Assembly (NCBI GenBank): GCA_913055645.1
Contig: CAJXLC010000007.1
Span: forward strand, 1 to 64,000
DNA length: 64,000 nt
Direction: 5' to 3'
From: an uncultured Pseudomonadota bacterium
Lineage (GTDB): Bacteria > Pseudomonadota > Zetaproteobacteria > Mariprofundales > Mariprofundaceae
The notes below the pieces were generated by a model that had not been told where the DNA came from, made no database searches, and worked only from the letters and a program-made list of their open reading frames with translations. Position 1 is the stretch's first letter, and every line of letters starts with the position of its first letter. The translations under genes were made by a program, and so were the position numbers. Positions 42,785-50,873 of this stretch are shown one piece after another.

Positions 42785-43459
42785 TTATAAACTAACTGCT
42801 GTCACATCTTGTAGACTTGCAGGGATACCACCCACCATGAGCTGTGCTGAACCAGAAGCTAAACGAACCGAGTCCACCAAACCTGAACGTTGAATATTAG
42901 CTGCTATATTAGTCCCTTGTGCATCAACAGCGCTTATATCAAGCGTATAAGTGCCTAAAGGCGCTGCCGCACCCACATCATTCAAGCCATCCCAACTCAT
43001 GGTGTTCATACCTTGTGCCATTGGGCCCATATTCATGGTACGAATAGCATTACCAGCACTATCACGCACCACGACCTGCACAGCTGCAGCATTGACAGGT
43101 AAATCCGTTGAAAAACTAGGATTACTACCACTATATTGTATGGTATTCTGATTCACCGTGACCGTACGCCCCAAGTATCCCGCCGATGCAGTATCCAATG
43201 GGCTTGAGCCCGTCGAACCAGACACGCCATTTCCAGCAATCTGCTTCAGCCATTTGTTAGTACTCGTTTGTTGTTCCACCATATTAAACTGTGCCAATTG
43301 CGAAGACATTTGCGTTGGATCTGACGGCTTCAAAGGATCCTGATTTTGCATCTGAGCAACCAGAAGTTTTAAGAAAATATCTTTTTTCCCCAAATCTTGA
43401 GTGGTGGTGTTTGATGCTGTATTGGCTGCTGTAGTTGCAGTGCCTACTTGTAATGCCAT
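42785..43459 (-). CDS. flgD: hook-capping scaffold protein FlgD
   Basis: The 224-residue protein has the N-terminal LGKKDIFLKLLVAQMQNQDP and DPTQMSSQLAQFNMVEQQTS. The C-terminal FlgD beta domain has AQGMNTMSWDGLNDVGAAAP, LGTYTLDISA and VGGIPASLQDVTAV. It caps the growing hook. Between fliK (28 bases upstream) and flgE, the standard order. Confidence 0.94.
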   Translation of the reverse strand: MALQVGTATTAANTASNTTTQDLGKKDIFLKLLVAQMQNQDPLKPSDPTQMSSQLAQFNMVEQQTSTNKWLKQIAGNGVSGSTGSSPLDTASAGYLGRTVTVNQNTIQYSGSNPSFSTDLPVNAAAVQVVVRDSAGNAIRTMNMGPMAQGMNTMSWDGLNDVGAAAPLGTYTLDISAVDAQGTNIAANIQRSGLVDSVRLASGSAQLMVGGIPASLQDVTAVSL

Positions 43460-43487
43460 ATCATGCTCCTCATACTTATATTCAAAA

Positions 43488-45251
43488 TCATGCTAAAATA
43501 CTTAAACTTCCATCGTCAGCCATATTCACGCCCATATGTAACGGTGTTTCCAATGGCATAACGTTCTCTAACTCGCCGTGACTATTCATGTGCTCCATAC
43601 GCGCTACATCATGTGATGCTTTTCCATCACTCTGCTGATGCGAATTCATGTCCATAGTGAAGCCTGAAAGATTCAAACCTTGATCCGCCAACGCTTGACG
43701 CAATTGCGGTAGCTGTTGATCCAATACCTGACGTGAAGACTGCTGATCAACGATTAAATGAACCTGGATTTGTTTTTGGGCATCGGTTTGTAAACTCACT
43801 TGAATTTTCCCCAATGTTGCTGGCTCTAACATCAAGTCCAATTTCACCTTGCCATCTTTTGCCGCTTTGGAAATTTCAAGCATGGCATCACTTGGTTTAA
43901 AGGATGCGGCACTGCGATAAGCCATTTGCATCGCGAAATCATTACGCGTAGCTCGCGCATCTCGGGTAGAACCATTCCCCATCAATAATTCTGCTGCCGA
44001 ATGCCCCATACCACGATCATCACCTGACATATTGGCATCTTTACCATTCGCCGATGCCATGATGGCTTCTGGCTGAATGTTCGACATCACTGATGCAGAA
44101 TTTTGCGGTTGCACACCTAAGATTCCAGAACGATGTGCCGCAACAGCTTTAAGTGATGCCTTCACTTCGGAAACCTTTTCTGCTGCATCTAACCCATGTT
44201 GAAACGAACTATCTTTAATCTGCTTGGTTTGAGCTTGGTGAAGATCATACATTTGACGATTATTGACTTGATCTTGCGACATTACTTTAACATCATCATT
44301 AGCATTTGCCGCAGATGCTAATGATACAGATTTAGCAGAGGTCTCTTTATTACCCTTCATCTTATCTTTAAGGTCTGCTACATCAAGACCATCACGTTTA
44401 ATTAATTTCGATATATCAGTACCATTATCAAGCCCATCCACATCTTTCAAAGAAAAACGCCCTTGGGCAACTTGCTTATCAGATGATGTTCCCACTGCTT
44501 TACCATCAGTAACCAATGCTTCAGCAACCTTTTTTTCTACCTTATTCTGTCCGACTTCTGATTTCTTTTGCTCTGCAGTTATCTCTTTTTTGTTCACTAG
44601 CCGTTGAGTATCTTTTACCAAATGAGGGGATTTTTCTGCCACTTGAGTATCTTTTACCAAATGAGGGGATTTTTCTGCCACTTCAGTATTTTTGTTATTC
44701 TTACTTACAACCCCTGCAAGAAGCTTCTCTTTAGCTTCCTGCCCCCCAACTTTCTTGATGACTGATTGATGTGACTCTTGTTGGAAAACACCCAAGCCAA
44801 CTTCTACATCTTTTTGTAACTTCTTGGTGTCGTCAACAACAAGGTTCTCTTTATTCAAACTATTTTTCATCTCTCCAGCATGCTTCTCCAGAGCTTTATT
44901 ATTCGAGGTATGTGATAATGATTTGTTTAAAGACAATTTTCCTTTTGCATGCTCGCCTTTGCTGGTTTTATCGGCAACATCCACTTTTAACAAAGCCTTC
45001 GCCTTACCTGCCGCATCCGCACCCTCTGATACTTTAAGTAATACTTTTTTCAATCCATTTGCGGCAAGTGCTTTACCCGATGTTTTCTCACTATTACCGT
45101 GCAAGCCAGATTCAGCTTGTTTAATATGTTTTTGAAATGATGTAATCAACTTCGCAAAAGCACCACCTTTAGCGCCGCCTTTGCCGGTCTTAGCTGCTTT
45201 AAGCAACGAGCCAGCAACACTGTCTTGTGTATGTATTGTTTGATTCACCAT
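43488..45251 (-). CDS. fliK: flagellar hook-length control protein FliK
   Basis: The protein has 587 residues. The long, Lys/Ser/Ala-rich, probably unfolded N-terminal ruler region holds a 13-residue tandem duplication (VAEKSPHLVKDTQ twice, near 200-225). The C-terminal domain (about 440-560) has the family signature KLDLMLEPATLGKIQVSL, VDQQSSRQVLDQQLPQLR and ALADQGLNLSGFTMD. FliK measures hook length and signals FlhB. ATG 45251 has no clear ribosome site, and a sigma-54-type promoter abuts it. The actual start could lie further in. Confidence 0.88.
   Translation of the reverse strand: MVNQTIHTQDSVAGSLLKAAKTGKGGAKGGAFAKLITSFQKHIKQAESGLHGNSEKTSGKALAANGLKKVLLKVSEGADAAGKAKALLKVDVADKTSKGEHAKGKLSLNKSLSHTSNNKALEKHAGEMKNSLNKENLVVDDTKKLQKDVEVGLGVFQQESHQSVIKKVGGQEAKEKLLAGVVSKNNKNTEVAEKSPHLVKDTQVAEKSPHLVKDTQRLVNKKEITAEQKKSEVGQNKVEKKVAEALVTDGKAVGTSSDKQVAQGRFSLKDVDGLDNGTDISKLIKRDGLDVADLKDKMKGNKETSAKSVSLASAANANDDVKVMSQDQVNNRQMYDLHQAQTKQIKDSSFQHGLDAAEKVSEVKASLKAVAAHRSGILGVQPQNSASVMSNIQPEAIMASANGKDANMSGDDRGMGHSAAELLMGNGSTRDARATRNDFAMQMAYRSAASFKPSDAMLEISKAAKDGKVKLDLMLEPATLGKIQVSLQTDAQKQIQVHLIVDQQSSRQVLDQQLPQLRQALADQGLNLSGFTMDMNSHQQSDGKASHDVARMEHMNSHGELENVMPLETPLHMGVNMADDGSLSILA
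44606..44683. repeat. 39-base tandem duplication inside fliK
   Basis: Two head-to-tail copies of a 39-base unit (44606-44644 and 44645-44683) encode the repeated 13 residues in the FliK ruler region. In-frame, so length changes would add or remove 13 residues. Confidence 0.85.
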
Positions 45252-45262
45252 GCGCTAGATAG

Positions 45263-45278
45263 AGCAGGGTTTGTGCCA
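45263..45278 (-). promoter_or_regulatory. sigma-54-type promoter for fliK-flgD-flgE
   Basis: Minus-strand TGGCACAAACCCTGCT: perfect TGGCAC, GG-N10-GC, with CTGC at -12. Predicted start about 45252, one base before the fliK ATG, so the message would be nearly leaderless from this site. Confidence 0.6.
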
Positions 45279-45424
45279 TATGAATTGTTCTTATATTTCA
45301 ATAGCTTGCAAATATTACAATGCCAGATAAGGGAAAAATATACCCTATCACTCGGCAATATTTTCCACCGTAAGTATTGGAAATATGTGTGCTTACTGAA
45401 CTTATGCGAGTTTATTCATAGAAG

Positions 45425-45734
45425 TTGCACTTGAGAGTTGAATCCGCGTTGCTCCGTGGGATTACACCAGACTGACGGGCGGGCGACGATGGATTGCACA
45501 GTGGCAGTTCTCAAACACCCCGCCTTAAAACGATTGTGCGAAAAGCATCCAGAGGTAGGCATGCGTTTACTGATGAAACTTGGGCATGATGTGAGTGAAA
45601 ACCTGCGTATGGCGGATGAAAAACTCAGGCGCCTAGCTACCTGAAATGCTTTGTCTACAGGTAAGAAAATACGATGAGTAAACGAAACGGGAGTAGGCTT
45701 TTATAATTTGATATTGCACTTACGAGTTGAATTC
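45425..45734. repeat. pair of imperfect 21-base direct repeats bounding a gene remnant
   Basis: TTGCACTTGAGAGTTGAATC at 45425 and TTGCACTTACGAGTTGAATT at 45714 agree at about 18 of 21 positions. They enclose about 268 bases that include the cyclic-nucleotide-binding remnant. The right copy ends at the stop of the TonB-dependent receptor gene. This could be the scar of a transposition or recombination event. Confidence 0.5.
45438..45644 (+). pseudogene. C-terminal fragment of a cyclic-nucleotide-binding (Crp-like) domain protein
   Basis: The last ~52 codons (from ATG 45490) read GRATMDCTVAVLKHPALKRL and end with HPEVGMRLLMKLGHDVSE and a helical tail. This follows the end of cNMP-binding domains: phosphate-binding cassette exit strand, then helix C. 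The ligand cassette itself and the rest of the beta-barrel are missing upstream, where the frame is closed by a stop near 45431. No ribosome site is seen. It is most likely a decayed remnant of a longer gene, lying between direct repeats. Confidence 0.6.
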
Positions 45735-47781
45735 AGGGATAATTATACACCGCTTGCATATAATAACGCTGCTGAATTCTGGATTCATAGCCCATAACAC
45801 TATCATTATTGCTTTTGTATGAAGCCTGCAGCATATCTTGCCCAACTAAGCTTATTTCAAGATCTTTGATCGGCTTCCATGCCACACGCATATCAAGTCG
45901 ATGGTAGCCGTTCACAGGGCTAGTAGTGTTATCTGCCCTGAAAGGTCCCGTAAAATACAAGTTTGTATCTAGCTCAACCGTTTCAAGTGGATTTAGACTA
46001 ACACCTAAATGAAAGCGATTGTGAGGATCCTGACCCAGATTGCTTCGCACTGTTCCTACTGCTTGAGCATCCTGAATAGGGTAGGGCACATAAGTCTGAT
46101 GTAAATAGGTATAGGATCCTTTCAATGTAACCCATGGCTTAGGCTGATAGCGGAAATTGGCTTCAAAACCATCTCCCTTTCCATTTAATACATTGGTTAA
46201 ATAGACCGGTAGAATCCCCAAAGGTCGATAGGAGCTGGCAGCACTACTATCCAACCATGTATCCAAAACACCCTTGTAGATAATTTTGAATGCTGTGACC
46301 TCAATCAGGCTATTTTTATTGGGTCGTAAACGTGCCCCCACCTCATAAGAAGTGACTTTTTCAGTTTTAGCACGCTTGGCTGGACCAATGACCTTCACCA
46401 GCATACCTGATGATCGTTTTACGTTCCATGTTAAACCATTTTCCATATCATTGGGCGTTCGTGCAGCTCGTGATGCTGAAGCCCAAATTGCCCAATCATC
46501 ATTGGATGCAATCGCCCTAATGCTCGGTTGATTTATCCACTTGGTATAGGAGTTTCGTTCCATTTTAACCCCACCAATCATACGCAAATGACCATCTAAC
46601 AGTGAAAGTTCGTCATTTATAAAAAATGAAGTCAGTCCCGTCATACGGTTTGGCATTTGAAATTGCGGGGTATTGTCATAGCGGGAGCGCAATCGGCGTA
46701 AATTTACTCCCACAGAAATATTTTGATTTAAAACATCAGCAACATCAACCTGAAAATCGCCGTCAAAGGTCTCTTTTTTTTCATGAATGATTTTAGTATC
46801 AATGTTAGTCTGATCATAAAGAAGCTGGGCTTTAAGCTTAATATCAGAAGTAAGCCCCTTCTCCATACGAAAAACCAAGTTTCTTCCATTAAAGTGATTT
46901 TTCCCTATATACTCTTGCCCAGCTTGGGCTGGCGTAGTTACTATAGGCATCCAAAAACCAGCGACTCCTGTTGTAATTTTATACATATCACCGTGCAAAG
47001 ACATTTTTGTTGTGTCACTTGGCTCCCAATCCAAACGAAAGCCTTGCTGATTCATACGTCTAAAATCAGGGGTATCTTCACCTTTTGCAAAAACCGAAGT
47101 ATTACGATTTCCGACGCCTCCATCACGGAGCTCATTCATGCCATAAACTCTATAATTCACACCGTTAAATTCTGAACTGTAGCTGATATTGCCAAAACCC
47201 TTATCTTCAGAACCACTCCCTCCACTGATTCGCAGACCTTGCGATGCCCCTGCATTCTTGGTGATGATATTAATGACTCCATTCACAGCATTAGAGCCCC
47301 AAATCGCACCACCTGGGCCGCGTACGACTTCAATTCGTTCAATATCTTCCAAAGGATAATTCTGTGCTACCCACCAAACACCAGAAAAGGTTGTGGTATA
47401 AATAGGACGGTTATCCACCATGACCAATAAAAGATCGGTAAAGAAATCTGTCTGCCCTCGTATGCCAATTTGATATTGATTCATATTGGTTTGGGAAACT
47501 TGTAATCCAGGCGCTAATCTTAATGCTTCAGGAATACTTCGCGCCCCTGAACGGCGAATATCATCATTACTGATAACAAACACGGCACCTGCCGTAGACA
47601 TATACTTCTCTTCACGCTTGGAAAGACTTGTAACTTTAACATTAACAAGATCTTCAACACTCATAGAAAGAAGGTCATCAACAGAATAACGCTCTGCTGC
47701 CTCTACCTCTTTCATGAAGCTTGCCGCAATCAAAGAGCATAACATCAAATTGTATACCAATATCCGAACGCTCAACACCAT
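45733..47781 (-). CDS. TonB-dependent outer-membrane receptor
   Basis: The protein has 682 residues. Signal sequence, then the plug domain with VFVISNDDIRRSGARSIPEA, LRLAPGLQV, GIRGQTDF and the conserved IERIEVVRGPGGAIWGSNAV. A 22-strand type barrel follows, ending in an aromatic residue region (QRYYMQAVYNYP). The plug resembles those of CirA/vitamin-B12-type receptors; the ligand is unknown. Start uncertain: ATG 47781 is jammed against AGGGG, while GTG 47778 and TTG 47775 have better spacing. Three 7-base repeats precede it. It lies downstream of the kinase-YfiR pair on the same strand. Confidence 0.92.
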   Translation of the reverse strand: MVLSVRILVYNLMLCSLIAASFMKEVEAAERYSVDDLLSMSVEDLVNVKVTSLSKREEKYMSTAGAVFVISNDDIRRSGARSIPEALRLAPGLQVSQTNMNQYQIGIRGQTDFFTDLLLVMVDNRPIYTTTFSGVWWVAQNYPLEDIERIEVVRGPGGAIWGSNAVNGVINIITKNAGASQGLRISGGSGSEDKGFGNISYSSEFNGVNYRVYGMNELRDGGVGNRNTSVFAKGEDTPDFRRMNQQGFRLDWEPSDTTKMSLHGDMYKITTGVAGFWMPIVTTPAQAGQEYIGKNHFNGRNLVFRMEKGLTSDIKLKAQLLYDQTNIDTKIIHEKKETFDGDFQVDVADVLNQNISVGVNLRRLRSRYDNTPQFQMPNRMTGLTSFFINDELSLLDGHLRMIGGVKMERNSYTKWINQPSIRAIASNDDWAIWASASRAARTPNDMENGLTWNVKRSSGMLVKVIGPAKRAKTEKVTSYEVGARLRPNKNSLIEVTAFKIIYKGVLDTWLDSSAASSYRPLGILPVYLTNVLNGKGDGFEANFRYQPKPWVTLKGSYTYLHQTYVPYPIQDAQAVGTVRSNLGQDPHNRFHLGVSLNPLETVELDTNLYFTGPFRADNTTSPVNGYHRLDMRVAWKPIKDLEISLVGQDMLQASYKSNNDSVMGYESRIQQRYYMQAVYNYP

Positions 47782-47782
47782 C

Positions 47783-47803
47783 CCCTAAGCCCTAAGCCCT
47801 AAG
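47783..47803. repeat. three tandem 7-base repeats at the receptor gene's ribosome site
   Basis: CCCTAAG three times on the plus strand, that is CTTAGGG three times on the coding strand, ending in AGGGG directly at the start codon. Each unit carries a ribosome-site-like GGG, so copy number could alter leader length or translation. Confidence 0.8.
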
Positions 47804-47895
47804 CCTCCAAAAACACAGAACAATAATCATGCTTTTATTTGCCCACCCATACCTTAATAAACATTAAGATTATATCAAGAATATTACTACTATTG

Positions 47896-47927
47896 ATAGC
47901 TCAATAGACGCATAGCTCAATAGACGC
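47896..47927. repeat. perfect 16-base tandem direct repeat
   Basis: ATAGCTCAATAGACGC occurs twice head to tail between the kinase stop and the receptor start, 115-146 bases upstream of the receptor gene. It could be a pair of regulator sites or a simple duplication. Confidence 0.85.
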
Positions 47928-47934
47928 AAGTTCT

Positions 47935-49701
47935 TTATTTTCCACGTTCATTTCGATGCATAAGAATAGTGCTCAGAATCTCTTCTGGATCGATAGGTTT
48001 GGACATGAAATAATCCATCCCTGCATCAAGACACTCTTGAACGACCTCTTCCAAAGCATGCGCGCTCAGACCAATAATGGTTAAACGCGACCTATTTAGA
48101 TTTTGTTCCATCGCCCTTATTTTCTGCGTCAATACAAGCCCATCAAGTTTAGGCATACCTATATCAGTCATAAGCAAATCATATGAATTGTTTTGAACCT
48201 TAGACAAGGCATCTTCGCCATTATCAACGACATCCACATGTATCCCCACTTTAGAAAAGCGTTTTATCACAATACGCTGAGCAATGAAGTCATCTTCTGC
48301 TAAGAGTATGCGTAAACTTGCTGATGACTCTTCTCTAGCGGTCACTGCTACCTTGTGCGCGAGTGCTTCAGACAGCTCCAAACAAGTGCTTGAATCTATA
48401 TCACAATGAACCGTCTCAGACCCAACAGGGTAAGAGGGGATATTAAATGAAAAATAGCTTCCCTTGCCTAGGGTGCTCTCCACTTGAATCTGCCCTTTCA
48501 TAAGCTCCACAAAACGCTTCACAATGTTTGTTCCAAGCCCAGTACCAACATATTGCGCCTGATGATTTGTAGAGCCTTGCACAAACGATTCAAAGATATG
48601 CTTTAGATCCTCATCAGAAATGCCAATACCAGAATCTTTCACTGCAAAATACAGCTGCCCACCCTCTTCTTTTATATGAATAGAAATCTCGCCCTTTTCA
48701 GTAAACTTCACAGCATTCCCAACAAGGTTTAATAGAATTTGACGCAGGCGTGATTCATCGCCCAATATCTCTTTGGGTGCATAGTCAATATGCAACGACA
48801 GCACAACACCCTTTTCAATTGCCAACACTCTAAATGGAATCATGGCATCACAAACACACTGTTTAAGATTGAATTTCTTGCTAACCAAATCCATTTTACC
48901 TGATTCAATCTTAGCAAGGTCTAACACATCATTCACTAGGGCTCGCAATGACTTAGCCGACTGCTGTGCCAGCATAAGGTTTTCTCTCTGTTCTGAGCTC
49001 AACTGGTCGATTTCCTCACTCATTAATTTTTGAAGCCCAATAATACCATGGATCGGCGTACGTAATTCATGACTAATGGTTGAAAGAAATTCGCTTTTTG
49101 CATGATTTGCCTGTTCAGCCTGCATAAGCGCTTGATGTAGTTTGGTTTCAGAGTCAGCCAATTTACGCTGTAGTTTCCTTACTACCAATAAACTTGATAG
49201 TAATATACCTATCATAATCAATAATATATTAATGATATCTGCATCTTTATGTTCAATCAATTCACCCAAATCAAACTCAATGTAAATCATGCCCACGGGC
49301 AGACCTTTATGAAAAATGGTTCGATTTAATTCGAGGTGATTATCCTTATACAAGGACTCTTGGGCTTGGTGTTGTAACGCAAGCGACATATCTACTTGAG
49401 GGGAAGCAGCTAGAATTTCTCCCTCTATATTCAAAATTTGAAGTTTAGAAATGTCGCTGCGATTGTCTTTAAATTGTGTGATCAGTGTTTGTGCCAATTT
49501 CTTATCAGAGAACATTAAAGCTGGTTTTATAGCCATGCCAATCATATCTGCTTGTTTTGAATACATGTGTTCAGCTTGCTTCTCAAGTGTAACCCGATCA
49601 TAAGCCATCCAAATTAGAGCAATAATGATAAACGCAATGCTAAAGGATATTGTAATGAGCTGTTGTAGCCTTCTTGAAGAATGTTTGTTTGACTGTTTCA
49701 T
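47935..49701 (-). CDS. membrane hybrid sensor histidine kinase
   Basis: The protein has 588 residues. TM1 lies at about 13-33 and an extracytoplasmic sensor of about 120 residues follows (CHASE8-like by size, no clear motif). TM2 is at about 155-172. The HisKA domain has the phospho-accepting His in EFLSTISHELRTPIHGIIGL; the ATPase has LVGNAVKFTEKGE, KDSGIGIS and GTGLGTNIVKRFVEL. A C-terminal receiver has Asp in LLMTDIGMPKLDG. The stop of the YfiR gene overlaps its start (ATGA). No output domain, so the signal must pass to a separate protein. Confidence 0.93.
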   Translation of the reverse strand: MKQSNKHSSRRLQQLITISFSIAFIIIALIWMAYDRVTLEKQAEHMYSKQADMIGMAIKPALMFSDKKLAQTLITQFKDNRSDISKLQILNIEGEILAASPQVDMSLALQHQAQESLYKDNHLELNRTIFHKGLPVGMIYIEFDLGELIEHKDADIINILLIMIGILLSSLLVVRKLQRKLADSETKLHQALMQAEQANHAKSEFLSTISHELRTPIHGIIGLQKLMSEEIDQLSSEQRENLMLAQQSAKSLRALVNDVLDLAKIESGKMDLVSKKFNLKQCVCDAMIPFRVLAIEKGVVLSLHIDYAPKEILGDESRLRQILLNLVGNAVKFTEKGEISIHIKEEGGQLYFAVKDSGIGISDEDLKHIFESFVQGSTNHQAQYVGTGLGTNIVKRFVELMKGQIQVESTLGKGSYFSFNIPSYPVGSETVHCDIDSSTCLELSEALAHKVAVTAREESSASLRILLAEDDFIAQRIVIKRFSKVGIHVDVVDNGEDALSKVQNNSYDLLMTDIGMPKLDGLVLTQKIRAMEQNLNRSRLTIIGLSAHALEEVVQECLDAGMDYFMSKPIDPEEILSTILMHRNERGK

Positions 49702-50360
49702 GGCTTATTCTCTACAATTTCAGCCATCTGCAATAACTGGGAACTTACGTATAGATTAGCACGTTTAATCGCTTCCAAATTAATACGGAATATTATTTTA
49801 TCATTATCACGATTCAATTCTATCATCCCTCCTTGCTCTGCAAATCCAGGAATGTCAGAGATTGTTAATACAGGTTTGTTGGATAATAAATTGAGTATCT
49901 TGGTTAAACCTTCACGCTCAGAGCTATCAATGAATAAAGCTTGGCTATCTGTAATACAAGAAGGCATAACGCATGCTCGCGCATTTAGTCTTGCGCCAAG
50001 TGCCGGTTTTTGAAAGGATTTCCCATTAAGAATTTTAAGTAAATCTCTATTACCCAAAATAGAAAGGTTCATGCGTTTATTTGCTGATGTTGTTTGGGTT
50101 AATGGCCACTCTGTAAAACGAACAAAGTTAAAAATATAAACGGCTTTAATTTTATCTTCGTAGACAATAGGCGATGATTCACTAGCAAGCAGTGCAGGCG
50201 GTAACAAGCAAAAGCATACAAAAAAAGCAAGCGTTCTATAACTAATTCGAGCATCCTTCAGGCTCCACGAAAAACGCTTCACTAATGTTGCAAAGCTCGC
50301 AAGCAGTAGCTTATTGAAGCTATAGGGTTTCATAAGAATATCTAACAACTGCCTCAACAC
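49698..50360 (-). CDS. YfiR/DUF4154 family periplasmic protein
   Basis: About 220 residues if started at GTG 50360; ATG 50333 or a later start is possible, since the signal peptide core (TLAFFVCFCLLPPALLAS) begins only near residue 42. The mature part shows the family pattern: KIKAVYIFNFVRFTEWP, LSILGNRDLLKIL, and PVLTISDIPGFAEQGGMIEL with IIFRINLEAIKRANL. In Pseudomonas, YfiR is a periplasmic repressor of a diguanylate cyclase; here it is coupled to a histidine kinase and receptor, so it may relay an envelope signal to the kinase. Confidence 0.88.
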   Translation of the reverse strand: MLRQLLDILMKPYSFNKLLLASFATLVKRFSWSLKDARISYRTLAFFVCFCLLPPALLASESSPIVYEDKIKAVYIFNFVRFTEWPLTQTTSANKRMNLSILGNRDLLKILNGKSFQKPALGARLNARACVMPSCITDSQALFIDSSEREGLTKILNLLSNKPVLTISDIPGFAEQGGMIELNRDNDKIIFRINLEAIKRANLYVSSQLLQMAEIVENKP

Positions 50361-50429
50361 CCCAATAATGTAACAAAATAACTCAAATTAAAAAGTAATA
50401 TAAGTATATTACAACTTATATTCATTTTC

Positions 50430-50449
50430 TATAGCATAAACATGCTATT
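50430..50449. promoter_or_regulatory. palindromic operator candidate upstream of the YfiR-kinase operon
   Basis: TATAGCATAAACATGCTATT, an 8-base inverted repeat (one mismatch) around AA, lies 70 bases before the YfiR start. Nearly the same sequence occurs at 54715-54736. Confidence 0.5.
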
Positions 50450-50703
50450 AAATTTTCCATGCCTAGAAATAGCACAGCCTTTAATTTGCATATCATGATT
50501 GTTGAATGATGAGTGATGTAATTGAGGGATAGCCCTTCTATAGTAGAATATATATGCTTCGCTTCTATGAAGAAACTCCCAATTTCCTTTAGCCATTTTT
50601 TAGCTTCCTGCATCAACTATATGTACAATCTGTATGTACAGGCAAGAGCCAACCTTTGCTCTATTTTTGGGAAATTGTTGCTATTGTTGAAGGAAAGAGA
50701 AAT
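50450..50703. other. intergenic region with no supported gene
   Basis: AT-rich spacer between the palindrome and tRNA-Ala. A 64-codon minus-strand frame (50422-50616) exists but has no ribosome site, overlaps the palindrome, and has no recognisable motif. No terminator with a T-run for the tRNA was found. Confidence 0.4.
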
Positions 50704-50779
50704 TGGTGGAGCCAGACGGGATCGAACCGTCGACCTCTACGCTGCCAGCGTAGCGCTCTCCCAGCTGAGCTATGGCCCC
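50704..50779 (-). tRNA. tRNA-Ala (anticodon GGC)
   Basis: Read on the minus strand from 50779. The acceptor stem GGGGCCA pairs with TGGCTCC; the D arm has AGCTCAGCTGGGAGAGC. The anticodon arm is CTACG-CTGGCAG-CGTAG with GGC at the centre; the T arm is GACGG-TTCGATC-CCGTC. The CCA end is encoded (50704-50706). All arms pair well. It is divergent from trpE. Confidence 0.97.
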
Positions 50780-50873
50780 AAAACTTGCAAACATGATGCG
50801 CAAGGGGCGCGAATTTAGCCATGCACCTTTCACACTGTCAACCATACAAGCCTAAGCTATCCAAAGAGGAACT

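Noticed and set aside
45225-45434. 69-codon frame overlapping the fliK start
   Set aside because: Cys/Leu-rich shadow frame across the fliK promoter, no ribosome site.
47783-47803. Telomere-like CCCTAAG repeats as a chromosome end
   Set aside because: Only three units in the middle of coding DNA; better read as a short tandem repeat.
50422-50616. 64-codon minus-strand frame between the YfiR gene and tRNA-Ala
   Set aside because: No ribosome site, no family likeness, overlaps the palindrome; more likely non-coding.
50780-50873. Trp leader peptide or attenuator before trpE
   Set aside because: No short frame with tandem Trp codons and no terminator/antiterminator pair fit in the 94 bases between tRNA-Ala and trpE.
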